DNA from: Ruegeria sp. HKCCD7303
GTDB lineage: Bacteria > Pseudomonadota > Alphaproteobacteria > Rhodobacterales > Rhodobacteraceae
Direction: 5' to 3'
Length of the DNA: 64,000 nucleotides
Assembly: GCF_013111185.1 (NCBI RefSeq)
Contig: NZ_WVRE01000010.1
Span: forward strand, 1-64,000
In this document: one piece after another, positions 16,977 to 25,853 of the stretch
How positions within the stretch are numbered: position 1 is the first letter of the stretch
How the letters are laid out: each line of letters begins with the position of its first letter
Position numbers and translations under genes: made by a program
The notes under the pieces: generated by a model
What the model saw: the letters and a program-made list of their open reading frames with translations, nothing else
Told to the model about the DNA's origin: nothing
Database searches by the model: none

Positions 16977-17773
16977 TGCTTGATGATTTTATGACCCGCG
17001 CGACGCTCGCCGGTGTTGGTGTGGCATTTGCAGCGGCCCCTCTTGGGTGTTTCGTCGTGTGGCGGCGCATGGCGTATTTCGGAGATGCAACCGCACATGC
17101 CGCAATTCTGGGTGTGGCGCTGTCTCTGACCTTTCAAATGTCAATCTTCACTGGTGCGCTGGCCGTGGCACTGATGATGGCGCTGACCGTGACCCTTTTG
17201 GCTGGTCGTGGCTATGCGATGGATACGCTTTTGGGAGTCCTGGCGCATTCTGCCCTGGCGTTTGGCTTGGTCGCCGTTTCATTCCTGTCCGGTGTACGCA
17301 TTGATCTTATGGCTTACCTGTTCGGGGATATTCTGGCCGTATCGCGCTCGGACCTCATCGTGATCTGGGGCGGTGCGGCGTTGGTTGTCGCGCTGATCAC
17401 CTGGCGCTGGTCGCAGCTGTTGACGGCCACTCTGAACGAAGAACTGGCTTATGCCAGTGGCTTTGATCCTAAGCGAGAGCAGTTGATCCTGACACTGTCC
17501 CTAGCTGTCACCGTGGCGGTGGCGATCAAGGTTGTGGGCGTTCTGCTGATTGCGGCCATGCTGATCATTCCGGCCGCAGCGTCCCGCAACTTGGCGCGTT
17601 CACCCGAGTCCATGGCCCTGATTGCCGCCGGGATCGGCGCGTTTTCAGCCGTTGCTGGGCTGAGAGCGGCTTATGTTTTTGACACCCCTGCGGGACCATC
17701 GATTGTCTGTGTGGCGGCAGTTTTGTTTGCCTGCCTCAGCATCCTTGGATGGAAATCCCAGGGCAGGACATAG
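16976..17773 (+). CDS. znuB: Zinc ABC transporter permease ZnuB
   Basis: This 265-residue ABC-3 family inner-membrane permease has about seven to eight hydrophobic segments and the conserved FGDATAHAAILGV region near residue 35, matching family members. Translationally coupled to znuC and convergent with matB, whose stop is only 13 bases away. Forms the Zn2+ channel of the ZnuABC importer. Confidence 0.95.
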   Translation: MLDDFMTRATLAGVGVAFAAAPLGCFVVWRRMAYFGDATAHAAILGVALSLTFQMSIFTGALAVALMMALTVTLLAGRGYAMDTLLGVLAHSALAFGLVAVSFLSGVRIDLMAYLFGDILAVSRSDLIVIWGGAALVVALITWRWSQLLTATLNEELAYASGFDPKREQLILTLSLAVTVAVAIKVVGVLLIAAMLIIPAAASRNLARSPESMALIAAGIGAFSAVAGLRAAYVFDTPAGPSIVCVAAVLFACLSILGWKSQGRT

Positions 17774-17786
17774 GGCTGGGTGGCCG

Positions 17787-19301
17787 TTAGGCGTTTGCGA
17801 ACATGTCCTTGTACTGATCACGCAGGTTGTTTTTCTGAACTTTGCCCATGGTGTTGCGGGGCAGTTCGTCCATCAGGATCAGTTCGCGGGGATGCTTAAA
17901 CCGGGCCAGGCTTTTGCACACTGAGGTCTGTATCTGATCCAAATCGGGGCTCGCACCGGGCTCGGCCACGATCACGCCCAGGACGGTTTCGCCGAAGTCC
18001 GGGTGCGGCACACCGATCACCGCGCTTTCCAGCACACCGGGTTGGTCGTCCAAAACCAATTCGATCTCTTTGGGATAAATGTTGTAACCGCCCGAGATGA
18101 TCAGGTCTTTGTTGCGGCCAACGATGTGAACGTATCCGTCCTCATCAACACGGCCCAGATCACCAGTGATAAAGAACCCATCGGAGCGCAGTTCCGCAGC
18201 GGTCTTCTCGGGCATTTGCCAATAGCCCTTAAAGACGTTGGGGCCGCGTACCTCTAGGGCACCGATTTCTCCTTGCGGAAGGGTGTTGCCATCGGTGTCG
18301 CAGACCTTGAGCTCTACCCCGGGCAACGGGAAGCCAACGGTTCCTGCGCGCCGTTCGCCGTCATAGGGGTTTGACGTGTTCATATTGGTTTCGGTCATGC
18401 CATAGCGTTCCAGGATACGGTGGCCGGTACGATCCTCGAACTGCACATGGGTGTCTGCCAGCAAAGGCGCCGAGCCGGACACGAACAACCGCATATGGGC
18501 CGACAGGTCCTTGGTGAAACGCGTGTCTCCCAGCAGGCGGGTGTAGAAAGTTGGAACGCCCATCATCGACGTGGCGCGCGGCATCCAGTCGATGATCTGG
18601 TCCAGATCGAATTTGGGCAGCCAGATCATGCTGCCACCTACCGCCAACATGACGTTGGTCGCCACAAACAGCCCATGTGTGTGAAAGATCGGTAAGGCGT
18701 GCAGCAGCACGTCGTCAGAAGTAAAGCGCCACTCGTCAACCAATGTCTGTGCGTTGGATAGCAAGTTGTTCTGGGACAGCATCGCGCCTTTGGATCGACC
18801 GGTGGTGCCAGAGGTATAGAGGAAGGCGGCCAAATCCTCTTCGTCCCGGTCAACGGTTTCGAAATGCGCGGGCAGCCCTGCTGTCTGATCTAAAAGAGAA
18901 CCCGAGCCATCGGCGTTCAGGGTTTCGATCTGTGCGTCAAGTCGGGCTGCAATAGGCGAAAGGTTGTCTAGGGCGCCGCTGTCACAAACAACTAGCGACG
19001 CACCGCTGTTTTCGATGAAATAGGTCAGCTCGTCCGCAGTATAGGCGGTGTTGAGCGGCAGAAACACAAGGCCCGCTTGCGCGCAGGCCGCAAAAAGCGC
19101 CAGCGCCTCGGGTGATTTTTCAATCTGTGCGGCGACACGATCACCGGGTTTCAGGCCCAGCTTAACGGTCACATGGGCGATCTGAGCCGCGGTGTTCAAA
19201 AACGCCTGATAGCTGAGGGTTTTACCATCAGGCAAATACAAAAAAGTTGTGTCTTTTCCTGCGTGGATACCGAACAAACCATCGTAAAGTGGGTTGGCCA
19301 T
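17787..19301 (-). CDS. matB: Malonyl-CoA synthetase
   Basis: This 504-residue adenylate-forming enzyme should make malonyl-CoA from malonate, ATP and CoA. The AMP-binding P-loop reads YTSGTTGRSKGAM. SGSAPLLADTH and ERYGMTETNMNTSNP match MatB proteins, and the catalytic lysine lies in NTMGKVQK near the C-terminus. The start is preceded by AAAGG at eight bases. It stands alone, without a malonyl-CoA decarboxylase (matA) or malonate transporter beside it, so it may serve general malonate scavenging. Methylmalonate is a possible alternative substrate. Confidence 0.92.
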   Translation of the reverse strand: MANPLYDGLFGIHAGKDTTFLYLPDGKTLSYQAFLNTAAQIAHVTVKLGLKPGDRVAAQIEKSPEALALFAACAQAGLVFLPLNTAYTADELTYFIENSGASLVVCDSGALDNLSPIAARLDAQIETLNADGSGSLLDQTAGLPAHFETVDRDEEDLAAFLYTSGTTGRSKGAMLSQNNLLSNAQTLVDEWRFTSDDVLLHALPIFHTHGLFVATNVMLAVGGSMIWLPKFDLDQIIDWMPRATSMMGVPTFYTRLLGDTRFTKDLSAHMRLFVSGSAPLLADTHVQFEDRTGHRILERYGMTETNMNTSNPYDGERRAGTVGFPLPGVELKVCDTDGNTLPQGEIGALEVRGPNVFKGYWQMPEKTAAELRSDGFFITGDLGRVDEDGYVHIVGRNKDLIISGGYNIYPKEIELVLDDQPGVLESAVIGVPHPDFGETVLGVIVAEPGASPDLDQIQTSVCKSLARFKHPRELILMDELPRNTMGKVQKNNLRDQYKDMFANA

Positions 19302-19382
19302 CAGGGGTACCTTTCTTGCATGCCGCGTCGCGTGTCAGATGCCATGCGGAATAGCCTAAGTGCCAATGCTTGTCATCATCAC

Positions 19383-19979
19383 TCAGTGTGGCCAAAGCAC
19401 AGGGTAGAGCGAGGCAATAAGCAGCGCGGCCATCGTCCAGTTGAAAGCAACCAGCCTGCGCGGATTTGTCAGCAGGCGTGCCATCTGCTGACCAAGGACC
19501 GTCCAGGTGCTGACCGAGGGCAGATTGACCGCGCCAAAGACAAGGGCCACCAGCAGGATCGCGTGCAACGTCTGATTGGGGGCGTATGCAGTCGTGGCCG
19601 TCAGGGCCATGGCCCAGGCCTTGGGGTTCACCCATTGAAAGGCGGCCGCTTGCAGAAATGTCATCGGGATGCCCGACGCCTCTGATCCCTTGGCTGGCGC
19701 GGCATGGGCAATCTTCCACGCCAGATACAGAAGATAGACGACTGAAACGATTTTCAACGCGGTGTGGCTGATAGGGTATCTGTCGAACACCTGCACCAAC
19801 CCTGCACCAACCAGCAGCACCATGACCGTGAACCCCAGGCCAATGCCCAGCATATGCGGGATCGAGCGTCGAAAACCGAAGTTCGCGCCAGATGCCATCA
19901 GCATCAGATTGTTGGGTCCCGGCGTGATCGAGGTCACAAAGGCAAAGACGATCAGGGCCATAAGGATGTCATAGGTCAT
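19383..19979 (-). CDS. LysE/RhtB-family amino acid exporter
   Basis: This 198-residue membrane protein has about five to six hydrophobic segments and the N-terminal family motif SITPGPNNLMLM. Exports an amino acid or derivative across the inner membrane. It is divergent from an Lrp/AsnC-type regulator 73 bases away, a common pairing in which the regulator senses the exported amino acid (inference). Substrate unknown. Confidence 0.93.
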   Translation of the reverse strand: MTYDILMALIVFAFVTSITPGPNNLMLMASGANFGFRRSIPHMLGIGLGFTVMVLLVGAGLVQVFDRYPISHTALKIVSVVYLLYLAWKIAHAAPAKGSEASGIPMTFLQAAAFQWVNPKAWAMALTATTAYAPNQTLHAILLVALVFGAVNLPSVSTWTVLGQQMARLLTNPRRLVAFNWTMAALLIASLYPVLWPH

Positions 19980-20052
19980 AGCGCGTAGTATTGATCGTGC
20001 TCATGAAAATGAAATTGCTTATTTGTGCGTGTTTCCGGTAATTACACAACTC

Positions 20053-20505
20053 ATGATGAAAAATGATCAAATTAACCGCCAGATATTGCGTGAACTAACG
20101 CGCGACGGGCGCATCAGCAACCTGGAACTGGCGGAACGGATCGGCCTGTCTCCCTCGGCTTGCTTGCGTCGTGTTCAAGAGCTTGAAAAGGCTGGGGTGA
20201 TCACCGGTTATCGCGCCGTTCTGGACCCAGCCGCCATGGGTGTGGGCTTTGTTGCTTACATCGGTGTTGGCTTGGGTGAACACACAAAAGCCGCGCAGGA
20301 GGGGTTTGAACGCGCCTTGCAACAAGCCCCCGAGGTTGTCGAATGCCACAACATCACTGGCACTATCGAATACCTACTTCGGGTCGAATGCGCCGACCTG
20401 CCGTCCTACAAGACTTTTCATACCGAGGTGTTGGGAACACTGCCTCATGTTACGTCGATCACGTCGTATGTGGTTATGGGATCACCCAAGGATTTGAGGG
20501 CATAA
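20053..20505 (+). CDS. Lrp/AsnC-family transcriptional regulator
   Basis: This 150-residue protein has an N-terminal helix-turn-helix (RISNLELAERIGLSPSACLR) and a C-terminal RAM ligand-binding domain. Tandem ATG codons at 20053 and 20056 are both possible starts, and neither has a strong ribosome-binding site. Upstream in-frame sequence to 20023 is possible but unlike family N-termini. Probably regulates the divergent lysE-family exporter in response to an amino acid. Confidence 0.93.
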   Translation: MMKNDQINRQILRELTRDGRISNLELAERIGLSPSACLRRVQELEKAGVITGYRAVLDPAAMGVGFVAYIGVGLGEHTKAAQEGFERALQQAPEVVECHNITGTIEYLLRVECADLPSYKTFHTEVLGTLPHVTSITSYVVMGSPKDLRA

Positions 20506-20624
20506 CCCTTGAAATTGTGAAGTTTCACTCTCTTGCAGGGTAAAAATTCACAGCCTAGTGTCATGGTAATGACGTTGCCAGGGGATAGGCCCAGCCAAAA
20601 CGGCGCGCAAACAGGGAGATTACG

Positions 20625-21203
20625 ATGAAACTCGTTCGAACAGTGGCGACCGCAGTAGCCATGTCGCTTGTTGCCGGGGCTGCTTTGACTGCCCCGCTGA
20701 AACTGCAACCTGCCAGCCCGCAACCTGCTCCGAAAGCGGGGCTGAATGTGAAATACTATGGTACTGGCAACCAACACAAAAAGATCCGCGATCTGAGCCA
20801 GGCCAAAAGCTTGCTGTCTCAGGCGAAGCCGGGAAAACCGTTGCGTGGGTTGGATTACAGGGACACCAGCAAGGGCGAGGACGTCATGACTTTCGACCAA
20901 GCCTACAATGTTGCCGCCGAGGTGACGGGGTATATGCGGTTCGACTCGCCTGGGGTTTACGAGTTGGAGACGTGGTCAAATGACGGGATCGAGGCTTGGG
21001 TTGGTGGCCAGCAGATTGGCCGTGTTACAAGCATTCAGGGCTGTGAAGCCAATCAACGCACCGAAGTAGAAGTGCCCAAAGCGGGCTGGTATCCATTGAA
21101 GATCGTCTATTTCCAAAAACTGGGAACATCGTGCCTGATGATGAAGTCAGGAAAGAAGGGTGAACGCTTCACATGGACACCGAACGAGGTTTTTGGTCGT
21201 TGA
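20625..21203 (+). CDS. Secreted protein with PA14-like domain
   Basis: This 192-residue protein has a signal peptide (hydrophobic core to about residue 22, ending LTAPL). The mature part resembles a PA14 beta-barrel: GLNVKYYG near residue 40, FDSPGVYELETWSNDGIEAW near 110-130, and a final strand with YPLKIVYFQK. PA14 domains bind carbohydrates. Two cysteines (in GCEAN and TSCLMM) may pair. AGGGAG precedes the ATG. A small dyad GTCAT-N4-ATGAC lies about 55 bases upstream. Ligand unknown; probably periplasmic or cell-surface. Confidence 0.72.
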   Translation: MKLVRTVATAVAMSLVAGAALTAPLKLQPASPQPAPKAGLNVKYYGTGNQHKKIRDLSQAKSLLSQAKPGKPLRGLDYRDTSKGEDVMTFDQAYNVAAEVTGYMRFDSPGVYELETWSNDGIEAWVGGQQIGRVTSIQGCEANQRTEVEVPKAGWYPLKIVYFQKLGTSCLMMKSGKKGERFTWTPNEVFGR

Positions 21204-21211
21204 AATAACAC

Positions 21212-21242
21212 AAAAAGGGCGCTCGATTGAGCGCCCTTTTTT
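21212..21242. terminator. Bidirectional Rho-independent terminator
   Basis: GGGCGCTC and GAGCGCCC form a perfect stem with loop GATT, flanked by A-runs on the left and T-runs on the right. It sits between the convergent PA14-like gene and the malyl-CoA lyase gene and should end both. Confidence 0.93.
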
Positions 21243-21245
21243 GAC

Positions 21246-22208
21246 TTAACTGCCTGCCGCAATCAGTTCGGCCTGCGCCACAATGACTTCCGCCTGCTTG
21301 ATTGAGGCGATGTCGACCAAGCGCCCCTTATAGACAGTCGCGCCTTCGCCATTTGCCTTGGCCTGTTCCATCGCGGCAAGAATTTCGCGGGCCTCGGAAA
21401 CGGCTTCGTCAGATGGGGTGAAGACCTGATTGGCCAATGCGATCTGCTTGGGATGGATCGCCCATTTCCCAACCATACCCAAAGTCGCTGAACGTTTAGC
21501 CTGCGCGATATAGCCTTCGTCATCGCTGAAATCGCCGAAAGGCCCATCCACCGGCAACACGCCATGGGTGCGGCAGGCGGCCACGATGGCAGCTTGCGCC
21601 CAGTGCCATGGATCAGACCAGTGTTTCTCGCCTTCACGCAGCATGTAGTAGTTTTCTTGCGTGCCGCCGATGCCGGTGGTCTGCATTCCCATCGAGGCTG
21701 CGAAATCGGCGGCCCCAAGGCTCATGGCCTGCAGGCGGGGGGATGAGGCTGCAATTTCTTCAACATGCGCGATACCAGCAGAAGACTCGATGATAACCTC
21801 GAAGCTGATTTGTTTGGTACGGCCCTTGGCACGCTCGATCGCTGTGACCAGCGCATCGACCGCATAGACATCCGCCGCACATCCGACTTTGGGGATCATG
21901 ATCTGATCCAGACGGTCGCCTGCCTGCTCCAACACGTCGACAACGTCACGGTACCAGTAGGGCGTGTCCAGCCCGTTGATCCGGACGGACATGTATTTGG
22001 TACCCCAGTCGACTGTGTTCAGCGCCTCAATGACGTTGGCGCGTGCCGCATCCTTGTCCGAAGGCGCAACCGAGTCCTCTAGATCCAGGTTGATCACATC
22101 CGCAGCCGACGCTGCCATCTTAGGGAACAGTTTGGTGTTCGACCCGGGGCCAAACAGCTGACAACGGTTGGGGCGTGCCGGTGCGGCAGGTTGGATGCGA
22201 AAGCTCAT
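21246..22208 (-). CDS. mcl1: L-malyl-CoA/beta-methylmalyl-CoA lyase
   Basis: This 320-residue HpcH/HpaI- and CitE-superfamily TIM-barrel lyase is close in length and sequence to Mcl1 of Rhodobacter. The metal-site region is INLDLEDSV near residue 40, and conserved segments IPKVG, FEVIIESSAGI and GKWAIHPKQI fit the family. It cleaves malyl-CoA to acetyl-CoA and glyoxylate, and beta-methylmalyl-CoA to propionyl-CoA and glyoxylate, in the ethylmalonyl-CoA pathway. That predicts acetate assimilation without isocitrate lyase. No other gene of the pathway is adjacent. Confidence 0.93.
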   Translation of the reverse strand: MSFRIQPAAPARPNRCQLFGPGSNTKLFPKMAASAADVINLDLEDSVAPSDKDAARANVIEALNTVDWGTKYMSVRINGLDTPYWYRDVVDVLEQAGDRLDQIMIPKVGCAADVYAVDALVTAIERAKGRTKQISFEVIIESSAGIAHVEEIAASSPRLQAMSLGAADFAASMGMQTTGIGGTQENYYMLREGEKHWSDPWHWAQAAIVAACRTHGVLPVDGPFGDFSDDEGYIAQAKRSATLGMVGKWAIHPKQIALANQVFTPSDEAVSEAREILAAMEQAKANGEGATVYKGRLVDIASIKQAEVIVAQAELIAAGS

Positions 22209-22345
22209 CGAGACCTCGTGCGAGTAATGAAATTGCGATTTTCCTGCTCAATGAGGTATTAAATTGCGCGGCGTGGCGCAAGGGCGATTATGCATCTGCG
22301 GCAATGCGGCTGCAGAATGGAGGTATTGGATAACTGCGAAAAGGT

Positions 22346-22360
22346 GATTAAAGTTTAATC
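22346..22360. promoter_or_regulatory. Perfect dyad GATTAAA-G-TTTAATC upstream of dgcN
   Basis: Seven-base arms around a single central base form a perfect inverted repeat in the 295-base region between mcl1 and dgcN. A+T-rich and short, it looks like an operator rather than a terminator. No regulator gene is adjacent. Confidence 0.45.
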
Positions 22361-22370
22361 ATTTTGAAAA

Positions 22371-22395
22371 CTTCGAATATTTTTGCGCATCGAAG
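22371..22395. promoter_or_regulatory. Inverted repeat CTTCGA-N13-TCGAAG upstream of dgcN
   Basis: Six-base perfect arms flank 13 A+T-rich bases, ten bases after the preceding dyad. A third inverted repeat, AAAACG and CGTTTT, is at 22441-22461. This stretch has no gene and probably holds the dgc promoter and operators. Confidence 0.35.
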
Positions 22396-22503
22396 TAAAC
22401 TTGTGCAAGAATATCGCGCCTTAGTCGTATCAAGCGGATCAAAACGCGAAACGCTCGTTTTGCCGTTTCTCTAGCTTAAGCCGGAATCAAAGGAGTGACC
22501 GCA

Positions 22504-23505
22504 ATGATCGAGACACCGTACCTGCTGTTTTTGGGCGATGCGCCCGACCAATTGGCGGCCAAAGTGGCTGTGGGCATCAAGGACTGGCGTCCAGAAAACG
22601 CCGTCGGCCAGTATCGCATGGACGGCTGCAAGGCTGATCTGGGCCTGGCAGATATGACCTTGACCGAGGCGAAAGAAGCCGGCGCCAAGACGCTGGTTAT
22701 TGGCGTGGCCAACCGTGGCGGCGTTATCAGCCAAGAATGGAAGAAGGTTCTGGTTATGGCGCTTGAGGAAGGATTTGACCTTGCCTCTGGCCTGCACAAT
22801 CTGTTGCGCGACGAACCCGATCTGGTGGCCGTAGCCGAAGCAACTGGTCAAAAGCTGCACGACGTGCGTGTGCCCGAAATCGAATACCCGATTGCCAACG
22901 GGATCAAGCGTAAGGGTAAGCGTTGCCTGGCTGTGGGTACCGACTGTTCTGTCGGCAAGATGTACACGGCCATGGCGATCGATGCTGAAATGCGCAAGCG
23001 CGGTATGAAGTCGACATTCCGGGCGACCGGTCAGACTGGCATCCTGATCACCGGCGATGGTGTGCCGCTTGACGCGGTCATTGCGGACTTCATGGCGGGC
23101 TCAATCGAGTGGCTGACGCCCGACAATGATGAGGACCACTGGGACCTGATCGAAGGGCAGGGTTCTTTGTTCCACGTGTCCTATTCAGGTGTGACAATGG
23201 CGTTGATCCATGGTGGCCAGCCAGACGCCCTGATCCTGAGCCACGAACCGACCCGCGAACACATGCGCGGTCTGCCGACCTATCAGCAACCGTCACTGGA
23301 AACCCTGCGCGACACCGCGCTTGCACTGGCCAAAGTGGCGAACCCTGATTGTCAGGTTGTTGGCGTTTCGGTTAACACCCAGCATATGTCCGAAGAAGAC
23401 GCGGTTGCCTATCTGGCCAAGATCGAAGCCGACATGGGCTTGCCTGCAACCGACCCGTTCCGTTTCGGGTCCGGCAAGCTGGTGGACGCGCTGGCGGCAA
23501 TGTGA
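22504..23505 (+). CDS. dgcN: D-glutamate N-acetyltransferase DgcN (DUF1611)
   Basis: This 333-residue DUF1611-family protein has a P-loop-like segment GTDCSVGK (145-152) and conserved SHEPTREHMRG. The family has been assigned as DgcN, which N-acetylates D-glutamate so that DgcA can epimerise it. The start is chosen for GGAG eight bases upstream; GTG 22495 is less likely. Followed by dgcA and a D-amino-acid transaminase, consistent with D-amino acid utilisation. Assignment rests on family memory and gene order. Confidence 0.85.
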   Translation: MIETPYLLFLGDAPDQLAAKVAVGIKDWRPENAVGQYRMDGCKADLGLADMTLTEAKEAGAKTLVIGVANRGGVISQEWKKVLVMALEEGFDLASGLHNLLRDEPDLVAVAEATGQKLHDVRVPEIEYPIANGIKRKGKRCLAVGTDCSVGKMYTAMAIDAEMRKRGMKSTFRATGQTGILITGDGVPLDAVIADFMAGSIEWLTPDNDEDHWDLIEGQGSLFHVSYSGVTMALIHGGQPDALILSHEPTREHMRGLPTYQQPSLETLRDTALALAKVANPDCQVVGVSVNTQHMSEEDAVAYLAKIEADMGLPATDPFRFGSGKLVDALAAM

Positions 23506-23518
23506 GCTGAACAACATG

Positions 23519-23544
23519 CCGGAGGCGGGGTCATCCGCCTCCGG
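23519..23544. other. Intercistronic hairpin between dgcN and dgcA
   Basis: CCGGAGGCGG and CCGCCTCCGG form a perfect 10-bp stem with a 6-base loop, 14 bases past the dgcN stop. No T-run follows, so it may stabilise the upstream mRNA or reduce downstream expression rather than terminate. Confidence 0.55.
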
Positions 23545-23579
23545 TAAGAGCATTAGAAAAGAAATGAAGGAGCGGTTGC

Positions 23580-24545
23580 GTGCAGATAGAGGTCTCTCGC
23601 GATGTGTTTCGGCTGGCGCAGGTGTTTACCATTTCGCGCGGGTCGCGGACCGAAGCAAAAGTTCTGACGGTTCGCATATCAGATGGAACCCATCAGGGTT
23701 GGGGCGAATGTGTCCCCTATGCGCGCTACGACGAAACGCTCGAGTCTGTTGAGGCCGAGATTGCAGGGTTGCCTGCGGAATTTACCCGACAGTCGCTGAT
23801 GGACTTGCTGCCCGCTGGCGCTGCGCGAAATGCCGTGGATTGCGCCTTGTGGGATTTGGAGTGCAAACGCGCCGGTAAACGGGTTTGGGAACTGGCAGGT
23901 CTGCCGGTTCCGGGGCCTGAGATTACCGCCTACACGTTGTCGCTGGATACGCCCGAAGCGATGCGGGCACAGGCTGCCGATAACGCGCATCGCCCGTTGC
24001 TGAAGATCAAACTGGGTACACCTGACGACATGCCCCGGCTTGAAGCCGTGCGTGCAGGGGCGCCTAAATCCAAGATCATCGTAGATGCGAACGAAGGCTG
24101 GTCGGCTGAGGTTTATGCCGACCTCGCCCCGCATCTGGTGCGTCTGGGAGTGGCACTGGTTGAACAGCCCCTGCCGGCCGGAGACGACGATGCGCTGATC
24201 GGAATGGATCGTCCGGTACCGGTCTGTGCAGACGAATCCTGCCATGACCGCAACAGCCTGCCTAAGCTGAAGGGCAAATATGATGTCATCAACATCAAGC
24301 TCGACAAAACCGGCGGTCTGACCGAGGCGCTGGAATTGCGCAAAGCCGCGATTGCCCAAGGCTATGACATCATGGTGGGTTGCATGGTCGGAAGCTCGCT
24401 TGCCATGGCTCCTGCGACACTGCTGGCGCAGGGTGCGATGGTGACAGACCTTGACGGCCCGCTTCTGTTGGCCGAAGACCGCGACACCCCGCTGATTTTT
24501 GACGACGCCGGAGTGCACCCTTCGGTGTCCGCGCTCTGGGGCTGA
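23580..24545 (+). CDS. dgcA: N-acetyl-D-glutamate racemase DgcA (enolase superfamily)
   Basis: This 321-residue member of the muconate-lactonizing/dipeptide-epimerase subgroup has Lys142-x-Lys144 in LKIKLG, metal ligands Asp169, Glu195 and Asp218 in VDANEG, VEQPL and CADES, and the second acid/base lysine in INIKLDKTGG. In the Dgc pathway it converts N-acetyl-D-glutamate to the L form. Dipeptide epimerase activity is the main alternative. GTG start with AAGGAG seven bases upstream; 74 bases after dgcN. Confidence 0.86.
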   Translation: MQIEVSRDVFRLAQVFTISRGSRTEAKVLTVRISDGTHQGWGECVPYARYDETLESVEAEIAGLPAEFTRQSLMDLLPAGAARNAVDCALWDLECKRAGKRVWELAGLPVPGPEITAYTLSLDTPEAMRAQAADNAHRPLLKIKLGTPDDMPRLEAVRAGAPKSKIIVDANEGWSAEVYADLAPHLVRLGVALVEQPLPAGDDDALIGMDRPVPVCADESCHDRNSLPKLKGKYDVINIKLDKTGGLTEALELRKAAIAQGYDIMVGCMVGSSLAMAPATLLAQGAMVTDLDGPLLLAEDRDTPLIFDDAGVHPSVSALWG

Positions 24546-24555
24546 GGAGACAAAC

Positions 24556-25416
24556 ATGACCCGAACCGTTTACGTAAATGGCGAATACCTGCCCGAGACC
24601 GAAGCCAAGGTGTCGATCTTTGACCGTGGCTTTCTGTTTGCAGACGCGGTTTACGAAGTCACCAGCATTTTGGACGGCAAGCTGATCGATTTCGAAGGCC
24701 ACGCGGTTCGCCTGAAGCGCTCGCTGGACGAGTTGGAGATGGCCGAGCCTTGCACCAAAGACGAATTGCTTGAGATACACCGCAAGCTGGTGGAATTAAA
24801 TGGCATCGAAGAAGGCCTGGTGTATCTGCAGGTGTCGCGCGGCAGCGATGGCGACCGTGATTTTGTGTTCCCATCGGCAGATACCAAGCCCAGCCTCGTT
24901 CTGTTCACACAGAACAAGCCGGGTTTGGCTGACAGCCCCGCGTCGAAGAAAGGCGCCAAAATCATCTCGATCGACGACATTCGCTGGGGCCGTCGCGATA
25001 TCAAAACCGTTCAGCTGCTCTATCCGTCGATGGGCAAGATGATGGCCAAGAAAGCGGGTTGTGATGATGCCTGGTTGATCGAAGACGGATACGTGACGGA
25101 AGGCACCAGCAACAACGCCTATTTCGTCAAGAGCGGCAAGATTGTCACCCGCCCGCTGTCGAACGACATCCTGCATGGGATAACACGTAAGGCTGTGCTG
25201 CGCATGGCCGCCGAAGCGCAAATGGAAATCGAAGAGCGTCTGTTCACCATCGATGAGGCCAAAGAAGCGGATGAGGCGTTCACAACCTCGGCCAGCGCCT
25301 TTGTCATGCCGGTGGTCGAGATTGACGGAGTCGTGCTAGGCGACGGCACACCGGGGCCGATTGCCAAACGTCTGCGCGAAATTTATCTGGATGAAAGTCG
25401 CAAGGCGGCGATCTAA
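24556..25416 (+). CDS. D-amino-acid transaminase (fold-type IV PLP enzyme)
   Basis: This 286-residue fold-type IV aminotransferase has the PLP lysine Lys150 in RDIKTVQLL, Glu182 in VTEGTSNN, and FDRGFLFADAVYE near residue 22. It resembles D-alanine/D-amino-acid transaminases more than branched-chain ones. GAGGAGA precedes the ATG, ten bases after dgcA. Moves amino groups between D-amino acids and 2-oxo acids and probably supplies D-glutamate to DgcN (inference). Confidence 0.88.
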   Translation: MTRTVYVNGEYLPETEAKVSIFDRGFLFADAVYEVTSILDGKLIDFEGHAVRLKRSLDELEMAEPCTKDELLEIHRKLVELNGIEEGLVYLQVSRGSDGDRDFVFPSADTKPSLVLFTQNKPGLADSPASKKGAKIISIDDIRWGRRDIKTVQLLYPSMGKMMAKKAGCDDAWLIEDGYVTEGTSNNAYFVKSGKIVTRPLSNDILHGITRKAVLRMAAEAQMEIEERLFTIDEAKEADEAFTTSASAFVMPVVEIDGVVLGDGTPGPIAKRLREIYLDESRKAAI

Positions 25417-25420
25417 AGAA

Positions 25421-25445
25421 AAGGCCCGCCGATTTGGCGGGCCTT
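25421..25445. terminator. Bidirectional terminator after the dgc operon
   Basis: AAGGCCCGCC and GGCGGGCCTT form a perfect 10-bp stem with loop GATTT, between the convergent transaminase and DUF1244 genes. Short T-rich sequence follows on the plus strand. Confidence 0.85.
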
Positions 25446-25458
25446 GTTCATTTTGGAC

Positions 25459-25773
25459 TTAGCCTTTTTTGGTTACATTCTCTTCAAACGCGACCTTGAA
25501 GGCTGCCTGTTTTTCGGGGCTGGCATCGGTCTGATAGTTGGCTTTCCATTCATCCATGGTCATGCCGTAAAACACTTCGCGGGCTTCATCCTTGCCCATC
25601 TCGATGCCTTTTTCATTGGCGGCTTCCTGATACCAGCGCGACAGGCAATTGCGGCAGAATCCGGCCAGATTCATCATGTCGATATTCTGAACGTCGGTGC
25701 GGTCTTCCATCAGGTGTTTTTGCAACCGACGAAACGCGGCGGCCTGAAGTTCGATTTCGGTTTGCTTGTCCAT
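25459..25773 (-). CDS. DUF1244 family protein
   Basis: This 104-residue conserved proteobacterial protein has the signature GFCRNCLSRWY around residue 38, with a C-x2-C pair that may bind metal. Soluble and helical. GGAG precedes the ATG. Function unknown to me. It stands between a terminator and a small membrane protein gene on the same strand. Confidence 0.9.
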   Translation of the reverse strand: MDKQTEIELQAAAFRRLQKHLMEDRTDVQNIDMMNLAGFCRNCLSRWYQEAANEKGIEMGKDEAREVFYGMTMDEWKANYQTDASPEKQAAFKVAFEENVTKKG

Positions 25774-25853
25774 AAGGCTGCTCCGGGTGGTTTGGTGTGC
25801 TGTGCTTGACCTAACAATCCAGCAGACTTGTTACAATAAGCGGGCTGCCCCAC

